From Malachius bipustulatus (Eukaryota > Arthropoda > Insecta > Coleoptera > Melyridae): a DNA stretch of 64,000 bases. A model generated the notes under the pieces. It did no database searches. It was not told where the DNA came from and worked only from the letters and a program-made list of their open reading frames with translations. A program made the position numbers and the translations under genes. Where the stretch lies: the NCBI GenBank assembly GCA_910589415.1, contig OU342633.1:3882858-3946857 (forward strand), given 5' to 3'. Positions 1-13,283 of this stretch are shown piece after piece; positions within the stretch are counted from its first letter, which is position 1, and each line of letters begins with the position of its first letter.

Positions 1-1725
1 GGTTCCCCTTTCGGGGGCTGTAGCCCCCTTAGGAAGCATTTCTCGACCTATTTTTATAGGACCTTTTTTTATATTTTTGAAAACAGAATCTGCTGTTTCA
101 GTATTGCACGCTAATACGGGACACCTGTATATTGCAAACTGAACTTCCTATGTTACGTTCTGTCAGTAATATTTACAATCTATAACTATGACAACTGTCA
201 AAATTTATCGTATTGCGATACGAAAATACATAATGAATAAGAATCTCCGCCTTTTTCATTTTGTTTTTTTTTTCGCGAGAAGCTATACAACTAGCTGAAT
301 GAAATTTGTAGGGTAGATTGCCATTGAACAGAGAAGTTTTTTGAACATGTGCCAAAATAAATTACTCCCAAAAATTTTCAACAGGAGCGTTGTTAAGTAA
401 AGAAAATTTTTCTGCCTCAATAATTTTTTTTATGAATTTTTTTTTCTAATTGTGTCCCTTGCATTGGGGAAGCTTACACACGATGTGATAGACTCATTAT
501 TTGACTACATCTTTGGAAAATTTCATCAAGCTAAAGCGAGCTGTTAAGCCAGCATGACACACTGGCTTTGGAAAATCAGGTTCTTCAGGAAGTAGACTTA
601 AATGATGATAACTCCCAAACCATGAATTTTCCGATGATACATATAGGGGCTAGATCGATGCGTATTGAGGTCCTCTATCACCCTGCTTCGTTTGATCCAT
701 CATGACTGAATCACCCTGTACAATAAAATACCAGATAATTTAACATAAAAACAAGTTCATAAATTTAAACATTCATTAGAGAACCACTTGCTGCTTACAG
801 GGGCGAAGGGTGAGAGTGCGGTATGATGGATGCTCTGGGGGCTTTGCTGTCTTGTGGGGTATGTTGAGGAAAAAAAAAGAAAAAATCTGAAGACTAATTA
901 CGTGGGGCCCTAATGTATCAATCTTTTGAAAAACAGATTACAAACTTGAAGTTGCAAGATTTATTTAAAGACTATAATACAAAAATACAGTAGCTACGGA
1001 TGCCTTCGCGATGTCGATGCTAGAACAGCTCAGGATAAAAGTGAAGTAAAAAGACAATTAAACAGCATATACCTATATCAGCTATTCTAAGTACAATAAT
1101 TGTATATTGTGGAGTGAGAACGTAACTGACTGATGTATAGAACTGATGTAGAAAAACGGATGTAGCCAAATCTTTGCTTTTGTTTATTTATTTTGTCTTT
1201 GATGTATTCTGTTTGTTGTCTTATGTTTAATAATTGTAGATTTGCATCTGTGTTATTAAAAATGATTTTGTAAGACAATAGCATTTTTTTGCTAAATAAA
1301 GGACACTAATAATAATAAAAAAAATACTTTTAACCTAGCTGAAAACTGAAACAATTTTCATGTACCTAGTGTGAATACTCTTTTTATTTGTTACGATTCA
1401 GTACAATTTGCAGCACACCATATATTTGCAAGCGTAATTTAATAAACAAATGAAATGTGAATTCGTATGTATAAATCACGTAACAATGGAGATGAGAGTC
1501 GAATTGAAAATGATACACATCATTCCCGGAATCAGTAGAGTGCTTATTGATTAGATATTTAATATCCACATGTGGTAGATATCTAGCATTAAACCAAAAC
1601 TCATAGGTAGGTACCTCAAAGGAAAAAAGGAAGATTCCTGAATTTCAAATCCTGTTTGATTACAAGCCTTTGTGAAATTAATCAAGATAATTTTACTATA
1701 TTAAAGTCGAGATTAAAGTAATATA
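1..1725. other. Intergenic, no gene seen
   Basis: No convincing coding region; open frames here are 60-65 codons and unlike any family I know. A 16 bp perfect dyad (GGGGGCT-GT-AGCCCCC) lies at 13-28. Around 708-721 there is a CACCCTGTA motif like the ends of the foldback elements elsewhere in this window, so part of the region may be an old element end, but I could not find its partner. Confidence 0.5.
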
Positions 1726-2299
1726 CAGGGCGTTATTGAATAGGTGATAAAAACTTAAAGCGCATGTAGGAAATGCAAAAATATCCTGTAGACATGGGTC
1801 GTTGGAGCTTTAGTTTTCGAACACCCGCTTTGCCGGTAATAAAGCTTGGCCTTCTGTTAAACATTTTTCCCTCAGAAACAAGGCAAAAAATTAATTTGAA
1901 GGAATTCATGCAGATGAACATTAAGTAAAATATGTCTGCTCGAAAACGATAGTCTACTGAGAAGTTTTACTTTGACATTTTTTTTTCGAGACGATTTGGG
2001 TCTCGATTTGGGTGTGGAGTTCAAATTGAGGAATGTTATCATAAAGTTACCATAGAGTTTTTTCTTAACATTACAAATTCGATGACAGTTTTCCAGAAGC
2101 ATCGTCAGAAAATTAACTTTTTCAACAAAGAACATAGGGGCAAAAATTTTCAAGTCCGGTTCTGGATTTTTAATTAACTCAGCAGACGGTTTTGATAATT
2201 ATGTTTCCGGAATGCACCATCCCTAGTAAATTTCAAAAAAATATCTTCAACCGTTTCATAAATATCGCCTATTAAAGTTTTGAGACATAAAACGCCCTG
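1726..2299. mobile_element. Short TIR element, CAGGGCG/CGCCCTG ends
   Basis: The sequence begins CAGGGCGTT and ends AACGCCCTG, each end flanked by TA. Further in, AATAGG(T/C)GAT on the left recurs inverted near the right end. At 574 bp with no meaningful ORF it looks non-autonomous. TA flanks and a CAG start fit Tc1/mariner-type insertion, but no transposase remnant is present, so the superfamily is inferred. Confidence 0.6.
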
Positions 2300-2416
2300 T
2301 AAATAACTGTGTAACTTCGTAACCAATCACAAAAAAAATCTTTTGTGGTCTTCGACCCGCCTTGAAGTCCGCTTATCACCATTAGTAGAGTTCCAATCTA
2401 GCAATAAGTTGTCACC

Positions 2417-5050
2417 CTGTGGGCCTTTTAGTGTACAAGGCTGAAATTTTCAGGAATCGTAGTTTATGACCTAAATAACTCAAATCCGAAGTCGTCAAAA
2501 AATCGTCCTGTGCAAAAAGGCACTATTCAAAATTTTCGACTTTTTTTACAGGATGTGGTAGTTCATTAGTGCAACTTTGTCGTGCCAATTTTTCAAAATG
2601 TTATCTGTGATGGTTAAGTTAGGAAAAAATCAAAACCGTTTTAGAAAAGCATTGCGCAAATGGGCCCACCGTAACTTTAAACAGCGATATCTCGCTTCGG
2701 TTTACGTCAAAAACTGCCTGCTCGGACTACTTTTTTTCACTTAACAACGCCTATCTCAAAAACGAAGCTCTTAATCGAAAATAGCATATCTTTAAAAATT
2801 ATTCCCTGATCATTTCTGATTCCTACGGTGTCATTTTTATATTTTTATCTTTAATAATAAACTAGCAATAAATATAAATGTTAAACGATGCTAAAATGTG
2901 AATTGTAGCTACCGCATCAAACGTAGGGAAACGTCGATCACCCTCTCTTGCTTCTCTATGCCCCTCACCCTTGGTTCAGCGGTCTGCATGCCGAGAATTT
3001 AAATCAAACGCCCGCTATAATAGGATACTATTTTATTAGATATTAATTTTAATAATAATTATTAAAGTCAACAATGTATTATATAAATACAAAATGAAAA
3101 GTAGGTATGCCAATAAAGTTATCCCTGATTTTTTAATTATTTAAGGAATTCCTGAATGTGCATGACCAGATATTGCAGTATGTATTATTATTTACACACC
3201 TAAATACCTACCTACCTACCAACCTACCTCGTAAATATTTCTTGCAAAAATAGGAACAATATAACAAATCTCCAAGATAAAAAAAATAACGTAATCATGA
3301 ACTCATTTTGGATATTTTAATTTTTTTGTTTAAGTAGTATTATTAGGTATGTCAAGCAGTATTATTATTTACACACCTAAACTAAATTTTATCTTCCCCA
3401 AGTACCTAGCAGGTCCACACCTACAAATTTTAGCGGAAGGCGAAAATTTTTGAATGTTCTTACACTTTACAATACAATCGTTTCAACCAACCAGGTAAAA
3501 ATGTCACCTGCTAATAATGTAAATTTTTATGGGTGTAATATAACTTTATAGAGCTTTAAAGAGGCTCATAGTTAGCCACCTACATTTTCGCCTGCAAATA
3601 CTATAAAATTCATACTGCAGGTAGGTTACTTTTTCTTGGAACTGTTTCTTGGTTCGTTCTGCTTTCTGCCAATTTTACAATTTTCATTTTCACAGTCTTG
3701 CGTGAAACGTGTTTAGAAGTGCACCTTCTAGTGAATAAAATATAGCTGGTACCTATGACTTATATTTTTACAGTGGAATAGGCAAATGTTCTTTTTGATT
3801 TTGATTGACTATAATGAAAATTGTGTAAATATGTAAAAAAATTGTGTGTGTATATTATTACCTCGATTATTAACGTGTCGTGTGATATATTTGGAAGCTG
3901 CCGAAGAAATTATCTTTTGGTAAGTATCGCAATATGATATCGTAGCTTTAAATGATATAACTTATTTACAACCTAATTGTAATCCACTGAAACTTGAAAA
4001 ATACAGACTGAAAAGGTCCAAGATGGCATTAAGTAGTACAAGTTCGGAGAGTGAACTGGAGTCAGCGATTCAAATCAGTACCTGTGCGAAAAACGAGAAC
4101 ATGTTGGTTTTGAAAAATGTATAAGGTTTCGATCTTTTAATCACTTGAACAAAAAATGTAAAATATCCAAAATGAGTTCATGATTACGTTATTTTTTTAT
4201 CTTGGAGGTTTGTTGTTCCTATTTTTGCAAGAAATATTTACGAGGTAGGTAGGTTAGGTAGATATTTACGTGTGTAAATAATAATACTGCAATATCTGGT
4301 CATGCACATTCAGGAATTCCTTAAATAATTAAAAAATCAGGGATAACTTTATTGGCATACCTATACTTTTCATTTTGTATTTATATAATACATTGTTGAC
4401 TTTAATAATTATTATTAAAATTAATATCTAATAAAATAGTATCCTATTATAGCGGGCGTTTGATTTAAATTCTCGGCATGCAGACCGCTGAACCAATGGT
4501 GAGGGGCATAGAGAAGCAAGAGAGGGTGATCGACGTTTCCCTACGTTTGATGCGGTAGCTACAATTCACATTTTAGCATCGTTTAACATTTATATTTATT
4601 GCTAGTTTATTATTAAAGATAAAAATATAAAAATGACACCGTAGGAATCAGAAATGATCAGGGAATAATTTTTAAAGATATGCTATTTTCGATTAAGAGC
4701 TTCGTTTTTGAGATAGGCGTTGTTAAGTGAAAAAAAGTAGTCCGAGCAGGCAGTTTTTGACGTAAACCGAAGCGAGATATCGCTGTTTAAAGTTACGGTG
4801 GGCCCATTTGCGCAATGCTTTTCTAAAACGGTTTTGATTTTTTCCTAACTTAACCATCACAGATAACATTTTGAAAAATTGGCACGACAAAGTTGCACTA
4901 ATGAACTACCACATCCTGTAAAAAAAGTCGAAAATTTTGAATAGTGCCTTTTTGCACAGGACGATTTTTTGACGACTTCGGATTTGAGTTATTTAGATCA
5001 TAAACTACGATTCCTGAAAATTTCAGCCTTGTACACTAAAAGGCCCACAG
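2417..5050. mobile_element. Long foldback element, about 0.9 kb inverted arms
   Basis: The left arm (about 2417-3335) is repeated as its reverse complement at about 4140-5050 with only scattered differences. The outermost shared bases are CTGTGGGCCTTTTAGTG and their complement. The loop (about 3336-4140) is unique, AT-rich and has no ORF of note; the string TATTATTTACACACC occurs in the left arm and again just inside the loop. No clear target duplication is visible, so the outer limits could be off by some bases. Non-autonomous; superfamily unknown. Confidence 0.75.
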
Positions 5051-5466
5051 AATCGTTTTTTAAGCGACTTTTATTCATTCTAGCACTCTACTACATTGGT
5101 CTATGTAAGGTCACGCATGAATCACCCTGTATAATTAATAAACTGAGAAAGTAAGGTTGACTAAATAGAATATAGAATTGCACAGAGTAAAAAAAAGAGA
5201 AGTTCACCTAACCGTTAAATAGTGTAAATGTCATCAAATCTTGAAAGCTTGCAAACTTGCATTTTTGTTATCAATGACGTCATGGCCACTTAGGCTGTCC
5301 TAAATATGTCCTAATAATAGAACCTGCATAATAACATTTGCCTAAAATGGCTTTCGAATCATTAGTGCCTTGTTACGTCATAATAGGGTTATAGAAGGAT
5401 CCCGGTGATATGATTAAATGAGACCCAACCGATGAGAGTGCCAATCACATAAATGCTCTATACATA

Positions 5467-6340
5467 CAGGGTGTCCCTTATTTCAAAGCTCATTCTGGGT
5501 ATCTTGTAAATGCTAAGAGATACAGTGTCAATTAAGTTAGAGAAAATTTTAGAGAAATTTTGTAGCCAACGCGAATCCGACAAGACATACAATATGTATA
5601 TCTGGGACCGTTTCTGACCTGAAAAACCTGAAAAATCGAGATTTCTTATTTTGGTCATATCTTGCTTATTATTGGAAGTTAATAAATAATTTTTAACAGG
5701 CTTACAAGGCGTCAAAAGCTATCCATCTGATGACATTCAAAAATTAACTAGATCCCAGAGTTTTCATAGTCAATTTTCGTCTTTTTCATGGCCACCATAC
5801 TGGTTTTTATGTCGATCGGTATAAAAAATGTCATTAAAAGCCAAAATTAATAAACATTAAAAAAAATTATTGATATTTTTATAGAAAGAAAACAAACATT
5901 TTTTCACCGAATTACGTCAATATGAATTACTTGCTTTAAGTATGTTTTTTACGATCATTTTCCTATGATATTTGGTATTAAACTTTTCTTTTCTCAAAAA
6001 AAAAGAAAAAGTTTTTTTTTGCTATGTTAATATTTTTTGGTTTCCATGATTTTTTGTGTTACCGAAACATATAAAAAACTAATATGGCAGCCATAAGAAA
6101 AACAAAAGTTGGCTATGAAAACTGGGATCTAGTGGGCTTTAAAATTTTTCAAAATATCAGATGAATAGCTCTTGACAACTTATTTAGGCGTTTAAAAAAT
6201 TATTAAATGATTTCCAATAATAAAAAGAGTGTTGATCTTGATTTTTCGTTTTTTTTACAGATTATTTCAGGAACGGTCACAGATATCTTGTATATGTTTT
6301 GATGAATTCGAGATAGCGGAAAAATAGGGCTTTTTTTATT
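5467..6340. repeat. Imperfect inverted repeat (decayed foldback element)
   Basis: Starts TA-CAGGGTGTCCC. Blocks of the left half recur inverted on the right: the segment with TAGATCCCAGAGTTTTCATAG at about 5740 matches GAAAACTGGGATCTAG at about 6118, and the ATTATTGGAA block near 5670 matches one near 6210. The right end lacks a CCCTG terminus, so it is eroded or truncated. No coding capacity. Confidence 0.55.
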
Positions 6341-6666
6341 TAACCGATCCTATACATTTGGCGTTTACGAGACAGGTACCCATAACCCATAGGCATAGGA
6401 ATCGACACAGAACATGGGCGTATAGGGCACCGTAAAATATGATGATTTAGTGCAACTTATCTCCATACTAAGTTGCACCCCTGAGAAGTTATAAATATGA
6501 GTTTCAAATTTCGAATAAAATCAATATCTCAGTTATTAATTTATTTTATTTATTTATTTATTTATTTAGATTACATCCACTCAACAGCCAAAAGCCAATT
6601 ATTGGTGGGAGAAATACATCATTACAACGGTTACATCACTAAAATTATAATTATGTACAACAATAA

Positions 6667-9530
6667 TTATTGAAAGTTCACAACTAACGACTTGATTTCC
6701 GAAGTTGACGCAAAGAACAAGTCCAGAGTACTCTCATATAAGGAATAATTAGAGCACATCTTATAAATAGGCGACGACTCAAGCAGACGTGTACGAGGCG
6801 TTGGAAGGTAAAACGTTGTTGGGAATCTTGCACCCATCCTGGGAACTACAAAGTTCAATCTACTAAGGAGCTGCGGGCATGCGATAATATTATGCAGAAG
6901 CTTGTATAAAAAAACAATGGAGGAAGCTGTGCGACGATCATGTAAGCTGTCCAGTTCAAATCTCTCCAGGAGCTGACTCTGTGGGAAGCCTCTTGGCGGA
7001 TACTCCGAGTCAGAACGAAAACTTAAATATTTGAGAAACTTTCTCTGGACATTTTCCAAAATATCCATGTGTGAAATATAAGAAGGGCTCCATATCAGAG
7101 AGGCATACTCAAGGCGAGACCTTATCAATACTTTAAACAGGAACAACATTGTGTCTGTATTGAGAAATTGCTTAGATTTCGAATAATGAATCCGAGAAGT
7201 CTATAAGCGGCAAGGGTAATCATATTGATATGTTCTGTAAAGGCCAAATTATGGTTAAATAAGACACCAAGATCCCTAACACAATAACTCCGATTCAGGA
7301 CGACACCAGATATATTATACTGATGTAAGACTGGGTTTTTGCTACGGGAGTACGATATCACCGAGCATTTGGGAATGTTCAGAGACAGAAGATTCCTCTC
7401 ACACCATTCAGCGAAACGATCAAGGCATATCTGAAGCGTCTCCGTGTCATCTGCAGACTTAATAACAGTGTAAATTTTTAGGTCATCGGCATAGAGCAGA
7501 CATCTACCAGCAAGTATCTCAGTCACATCATTTATAAAGATGTTGAAAAGCATTGGCCCCAGAACGGAGCCTTGGGGGACACCAGAAGAAATATCAAAGA
7601 CGTCAGATCTGCCACCAGAGACCTCAACAAACTGACTTCTGCCAGAGAGATAGCTGCCCAATAATTCAACAAGGCTATCAGAGCAGCCAAACCTATGCAA
7701 TTTAGACAGTAATATATCGTGATTCAGAGAGTCGAACGCTTTGCGAAAGTCAGTGTACACGACGTCGACCTGTAGCCCAGCATCAAGACCCCCAGACACA
7801 ATCTCATGCATGACCGCCAAGTTCGTGACCGTCGATCTACCACTCACAAAACCATGCTGACGTCGGCGAGCCTGTGGACAAGATCAGGAGCAATCTGATC
7901 GAAGAGGCAAAACTCGAACAGCTTAGAAAAATTACACAGGAGCGTTATTGGGCGATAGTTTTTAACGTTTGACCTATCACCAGACTTAAAGATTGGGATT
8001 GTCTTCGAAGCTTTCCATCTATCCGGAAAGCGACGATGCCTGAGAATTATGTTGAATATATGCAGCAGAGGGTCTAGTAGCAATCGAATACAATCTTTGA
8101 TGAAGAAGGAGGGAATTAGATCAGGACCAGCGGTTAAAGTAGCCTTAAACTTCCTAACACACCGCAGAATGTCTGAACTCTGGAAAGCGTTAGGTAAATA
8201 TGTGATGTTACCAGAAGTGCACGGAAGAACCTCCCCCGAGGGATCGGGTTGACGGCCACTGTAACAGGAAGTAAAGAAGGCGCCGAAAGAATTTGCCACA
8301 TCTTGACGGTTACTGTTAACAACATCGTCACAGGTTACATGAGATGGAATAGATGACACATTTCTACTACGATTGACAAATGACCAAAACTTCGAAGGGT
8401 CAGATTTGATAATCCCCTCAGTGTTGGATAGGCATTGTGGGAAGACTTAATTTCATTTTTTAATACAGAACGGAGCTGCCTAAACTGCAACAGAGAATCC
8501 TCATCTCTATTTCGTTTGTAACGCCGCCAACAGATGGACTTTTCCCTGATTCTACGAATTATGTCCTTGGAAAACCAAGGTGGGTATTTTCTGTTGGGTC
8601 TTGGTGAAGACTTAGGAATAAACCTATCGAAAGCTGCAAATAGGATTTCATAGAAACAAGACAGTGCCAAATCAAGATTCTGCTCAAGAAGAACCTCAGA
8701 CCAAGAAACAGAAACCAAATACCGATAGAGAGAGACATAGTCACCCCTTCTAAAATTATAAGAGAGGTGGTTGACATTTGTCGAGGGCGTGTCTTGTCGT
8801 CCGGGCCCAGGATTAATAATTTTTATATAAAAACCCGGATGGTGTGGATCCTCTGCAACGGCACACTCCAGAAGCCTATCAACAGAGCAACTAAGGGGAG
8901 ACAGAACCAAGTCAAGAAATCTGCCGTTATCATTGCAGGTAGAATTATGCTGCTTGATGTGTAACAGACTGCAAAACTCTTTGAGGGTTCTAGCACAAAC
9001 ACCAAAAGATTCGCCGGAAAGGGGAGAGTAATCGCTTATGTTAAAGTCGCCAACAATCACAAGTTCAGGATCATGTGTAAGACCAAGAACCTCGAGAGCC
9101 TCGAACAGAATCCCCCCACCTCCTCAGAAGTGACAAATGGCGGAACATAAACGACGACGATGCAGATGGTTAAGTTCGCTAATCTCACATCCACGGCTAT
9201 GATATCAATTGCTAAAATCGAATTGAACAGAGCAGAAACATCATGAAGATCGACAATTCTGGCATGCATGTGAGATCTCACAGCCAACATTACCCCGCCC
9301 CCACGAGATCTCCGAGTGGCACTGGGAGAGCGGTCACATCGGAAAACACTAAACTGATGGCAGAAAAGCTCACTGTCTAGTACGGAAGAACTCAACCAAG
9401 TCTCTGAAATGGCAAAAATGTCAAATGAATCCGTGGCGGAAACGAAATTGTAAAATTCATGAGTTTTTGTGTTTAAACCCCTTACGTTTTGATAGTATAG
9501 TTTCAGAAATGTATTGCCACGCGTGGACGA
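6667..9530 (-). pseudogene. LINE ORF2 (endonuclease-reverse transcriptase), frameshifted
   Basis: Read along the minus strand, the endonuclease starts near 9500 with a YYQNVRGL motif and an SETW motif carrying the catalytic Glu. It continues in the segments 9395-9057 and 9060-8335 (GDFN motif), then the RT runs through 8359-7844 (fingers, YRPITLL) and 7847-7125 (PQGSVLGP and the catalytic YADD), and ends in 7149-6667, the SRLEYASLIW-type thumb/tail. Each junction is a frame change, so at least four indels break the gene. All domains of a single-copy ORF2 are recognisable; only the continuity is lost. The protein would nick DNA and reverse-transcribe the element RNA at the target. Confidence 0.85.
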
Positions 9531-9557
9531 GGCTAAAAGAGCCGATGGTGGTAGTTG

Positions 9558-10817
9558 CTATTGTTCTCCAAAGATTTCCCTTCGCAGGGAAGCGAGTTTT
9601 TTGCAGTAAGTGGGACAATTATGGTCCCATGCGGCATGATTTAAATCAGAGACAGCGGCGTTCTTGTTGAGACCAAAGCAATTCGCACACTTAAGAGATT
9701 CAGAGGAACACTCCCTCACAGGATGGTCGCCAGCACAACGAGGACAAATAGTCTTGCTCTTGCATTTACCAGAGACGTGATGAAAGCCGCAGCAGTTAAA
9801 GCACCTAGTGACTTCCAGGGCATCGTACACTGAGCAAGAGTCGTAGCCTACAAAAACGCTTCCATCAGAGATAGCTCTAGCATATGATTGTGCGTCAACT
9901 TGCAGAGTAGCCTGAAACAGAGAGGGAGAATTTTTGACAGAATTTATGGATAAACATTTGATGTCTGAGGAGCAAAAAACTCTGGGGTTTTGAGCTTTTA
10001 GAAACTTCACAACCGATTCAGGGCTCAGTTTCTCCGACATTCCTACTATTCTAATACGGGGGCACAATGAGGGCTTCTGAGTCACTTCGTAGTTAGACGA
10101 TAGATCACTAATGGCCCTCTTCACAAAGTTATCAGCCTCTTCACCCGAGGCGCAGCTGATCACGACGCCACCTCCAGAGATGTGCTTCACGCCGGCCAAT
10201 CCGAGATTTGAAGTCGTAGGATCGATTGAGCGGAGAAGGTCAGACTTAGTTCTGGAGTTACTCTGCTGGACTTTTGGTCTGACGACAACCGCAGATCGCT
10301 TAGCAACAGTCTGAGCAAAGGATCCAGCACTCGAGCCAGCAGAAGCGGAGGCAGCAGCAGCGGCGCCACCAGCAGGCCGCAGCGTGGAACCACCACTCAT
10401 CAGAACAGGAAACTCACCATCACGTCGCAGACGCCCGATCTCCCCAGTAAGAGCGGCAATTGTAGAAGTCTGCTCACCGAGGCTGCTGCGCAGAGATGAG
10501 ATCTCGGACCTGAGAGCGCGAATCTCCGCGAGAAAGCCATCCTCCAGATACTTCATGCGCGAAAGGAGATCCTGAGTCCAGCCAGCGGGAATACCAGCAG
10601 CAACAGCATCACCAGCAGACCCACCACCAACACTCGCCCCGCCGCGAGCGTCGCACCTCCCGCAGAACCATGTAGTCTTAGCTTTTCTCATGGCTTCGAA
10701 GGAACTCAGAGAAATATTGACGCATTTTATATGGAATATTGAGTCGCAAACTTCACAATTCAAAATATCCTCATTGCGGGATGCTTTAGTTCCACAGGTC
10801 CCACAAGTCGAGGGCAT
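9558..10817 (-). CDS. LINE ORF1 protein with PHD finger, coiled coil and zinc knuckles
   Basis: A nucleic-acid-binding ORF1 protein that would package the element's RNA. I chose the Met at 10817 because the PHD finger follows at once: C5, C8, C21, C24, H29, C32, C52, C55, a C4-H-C3 pattern. Residues about 80-130 are heptad-rich (Leu/Ile/Arg/Glu) and likely form a coiled coil for self-association. Three CCHC-like knuckles lie at about 339-352, 358-370 and 377-401. An upstream in-frame Met at 10901 would add 28 hydrophobic residues and is less likely. The frame is open for 419 codons even though ORF2 downstream is ruined. PHD-bearing ORF1 proteins are known from CR1-type elements; exact clade not proven. 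Confidence 0.85.
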   Translation of the reverse strand: MPSTCGTCGTKASRNEDILNCEVCDSIFHIKCVNISLSSFEAMRKAKTTWFCGRCDARGGASVGGGSAGDAVAAGIPAGWTQDLLSRMKYLEDGFLAEIRALRSEISSLRSSLGEQTSTIAALTGEIGRLRRDGEFPVLMSGGSTLRPAGGAAAAASASAGSSAGSFAQTVAKRSAVVVRPKVQQSNSRTKSDLLRSIDPTTSNLGLAGVKHISGGGVVISCASGEEADNFVKRAISDLSSNYEVTQKPSLCPRIRIVGMSEKLSPESVVKFLKAQNPRVFCSSDIKCLSINSVKNSPSLFQATLQVDAQSYARAISDGSVFVGYDSCSVYDALEVTRCFNCCGFHHVSGKCKSKTICPRCAGDHPVRECSSESLKCANCFGLNKNAAVSDLNHAAWDHNCPTYCKKLASLRREIFGEQ

Positions 10818-10940
10818 GCTCTCCAGCCAGGGCACCAGAGCAAACAGCCAACAACTTGCCCATACGTGTGTGTATAACTTTATAATGGACTTTAACATCA
10901 ATCGGCCTGTTATCAGTGCAACGGTTTATCAATGAGATAC

Positions 10941-12843
10941 CGATTTTTTATGAAAAACTAACCGGATTGTTTATTGAAAATTCAGATTAACTATTTGGAA
11001 ACTCTTTGAACTATGGATCAGATTCACTCACCGACAAAGTCCACTATAGATGTAACAGGGTAACATTTTGTAAAAATTTTCACCAACTACAACTCAGCCA
11101 AAACACGAAAAATCGCAATGGCTATGATTAAGAACACCTTGTCACTTAAAGCGACCACACACGTTAGATATAAGTTATACTCGAGCTTAGAAAAACCAAA
11201 TTTGATAAACGTTGTGACTGTACCAAGAGCATTTATTGTCAGTATAATTAGAGTTAAATTCTAGCATTTTGAATGGTTGATGAGGGATAATGCACCCTTA
11301 AAATTGTAACATGTCAATTACCATGGTACTTTTTCTACAATTTTCCGCAGCAACCGTTATACGCTCTAGCGTCGCGTTCAGGTATAGTCACCCTGTATCC
11401 TAAATTATCCACCAAGAATTGGAGATTTTTCACAATCGCAGACAGGACTGGTGCACACAGGACAAACTACAGTTTGCCCAGTGAGTGTTTTAGTTGTCCG
11501 GTGTGATGCCACATAGATCCTGACTAAACAATTTCATTTCATAGGATTTGAGTCGTACAAATTATTGTTTCCAAGTCGAACCAGATGTTGTATTAACAGT
11601 TCGCGTCAGTGGCGTGATACCACATTTTTTGTATTGAGAAAAAAATGAATATACTACAAATAAGTTATTTAGACGAGTTATTGACGAAGCCTTGAAACTT
11701 TTTGATAACAAAAATATACAGGGTGTAACTAAATAAGTGTAAAACATTTAAGGGGGTGATTCCTCATCGAAAAAAAGAAAGGATCTTTCATATAAAGAAA
11801 TTTCATTGGAGCATCCCTTGTTAAGATACAGCCCCTTAAAGGGGGTACATAAAATTTGTTCAACAATTTTTTTCACAAGCACTAAAAAAGTTACAATATT
11901 GAAACTAACCTGACATTTTCTAATACCAAAAAGACACTTAACCAGTAATTTATTTGGTTTACCCCATGGTTGTAAGGGGTGGAAAACGCAACCCCTAAAA
12001 TTTATTTCCAATGTAACTTTTTGTCTTATTATTTTTATTTATTTTTTTTTCAAAAAGGAGGGTAAATCCATTATGGATACCCATGCATTGGGTTATGTGG
12101 GAGTCCCACCCACTTAAACCCCCTCCTTTCGAGGGCCGTCTGACTCTTAGTCACCGGAAGCACCTGACCTGACCTGACCTGACCAGCACAGGAGATAATA
12201 TTATCATTGCGGTAACAAACCTGCTTCATTTAGTTATCTTATGCTATACAATAATAATTATTATGTCCCTGTGAAGAAAAATAAATAAATAACAAACAGA
12301 ATCCTGTACTGCTACAATCATTTCTGGGTGTATTTCATTTCACAATTATTCATTTATTTCGTTTAGGAAGGATTAGAGAACAATAATTTGAATACCTACA
12401 ACCTCCGCAATATTCTTTAGACAGACATATTATACCGAACACTTAATCATGTTTAACTGAGTTCTGCATGTGTTTTGCCTTATTTCAAAATTAGACTGAA
12501 TCTTTATAATTTGAAATGTGTCTCATTCTCTCAAGGGTTTCAAATTTAATATTTGCATCAATTGATGTCTAGATCAACATAAGCGTCGATGTGTCCGACC
12601 CTTCCGACCGCTCTCTCTTTACCCTTTTGTTTTCAGGGTAAAGCCTGTTTATTGAACTAATTAATTAACAATTTAATTTGTGGTTGAATTTTAATCAATT
12701 GTTTGGAAATTTTATGAATAAATTTGGTCATCTTAGCCTTAAGATAAAAATCTAGTACACGTTTTACAGAGATATTGCCTTGGGTTTTCTCCTTGGGGAT
12801 AGTTTGGTCTGATAATTTACATAGCCAGTAATTAATTCTTACA
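10941..12843. other. Intergenic, with element-end fragments
   Basis: No gene recognised. A TA-CAGGGTGTAAC start at 11719 looks like one end of a foldback element whose other end I cannot find. A CTGAC pentamer is repeated at about 12168-12184, following a stretch with GGGAGTCCCACCC that may be the tail of another old repeat. Open frames of 61-87 codons match nothing I know. Confidence 0.45.
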
Positions 12844-13283
12844 TACTTATTTATTTATTTATTTATTTAATACTACCATCAACAATGGCTTATATCGGAT
12901 GGGAAAAAGTACACAAATTAATATAATTAAACTTACTACAATATGAAATAAAAAATGTAATTAAGAGTTTACAATATTAAAAAAAGCAGAAAGACTACTT
13001 GTGACTACTTGAACACCAGCTGGTGAGGCAGGCTATATCAGGTCAATGTGGTAAGATAAAAAAAAAGAAACAACAAAAAAAATAAATGAAAGCAAAGGCA
13101 ACCTATAAGGGCTAGAAGAACTAGACGCCGCCAGTAAAAATCGTCTAAGTTGAAGTTCGCTACACGAAAACAGATCAAGGTTTCCATCAACTCTATTAGC
13201 AATGTCACACATGCGATTTAAAGGAGAAAACAAAAGAGTATTTGTCCTTGCGGTTTGAACTCGCAGAAGTTGTTGTTGACTAA
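12844..13283 (-). pseudogene. 5'-truncated LINE 3' fragment (RT tail)
   Basis: Minus-strand remnant of a relative of the LINE at 6543-10940. Its predicted peptide contains a RVQTARTNTLLFSPL segment that lines up with the ARTRLLESSP segment in the last part of that LINE's ORF2, followed by a similarly spaced DLFSC/DLFFA motif. The plus strand starts with TTTA repeats at about 12844-12867, the complement of a (TAAA)n tail. Only the C-terminal RT extension survives, as is usual for 5'-truncated LINE insertions. A MITE abuts the 5' side at 13284. Confidence 0.7.

Larger units (their letters stand above)
6543..10940 (-). mobile_element. Non-LTR retrotransposon, CR1/Jockey-like, decayed
   Basis: A minus-strand LINE of about 4.4 kb. 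In order it has ORF1 (9558-10817), an apurinic-type endonuclease, a reverse transcriptase and a conserved C-terminal RT tail, ending in a (TAAA)n tail that reads as TTTA repeats at 6543-6570 on the plus strand. ORF1 with a PHD finger and an ORF2 motif of the PQGSVLGP type fit the CR1/Jockey assemblage. ORF2 is broken by several frameshifts, so the copy is dead. The 5' limit is approximate and no target duplication was identified. Confidence 0.85.
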
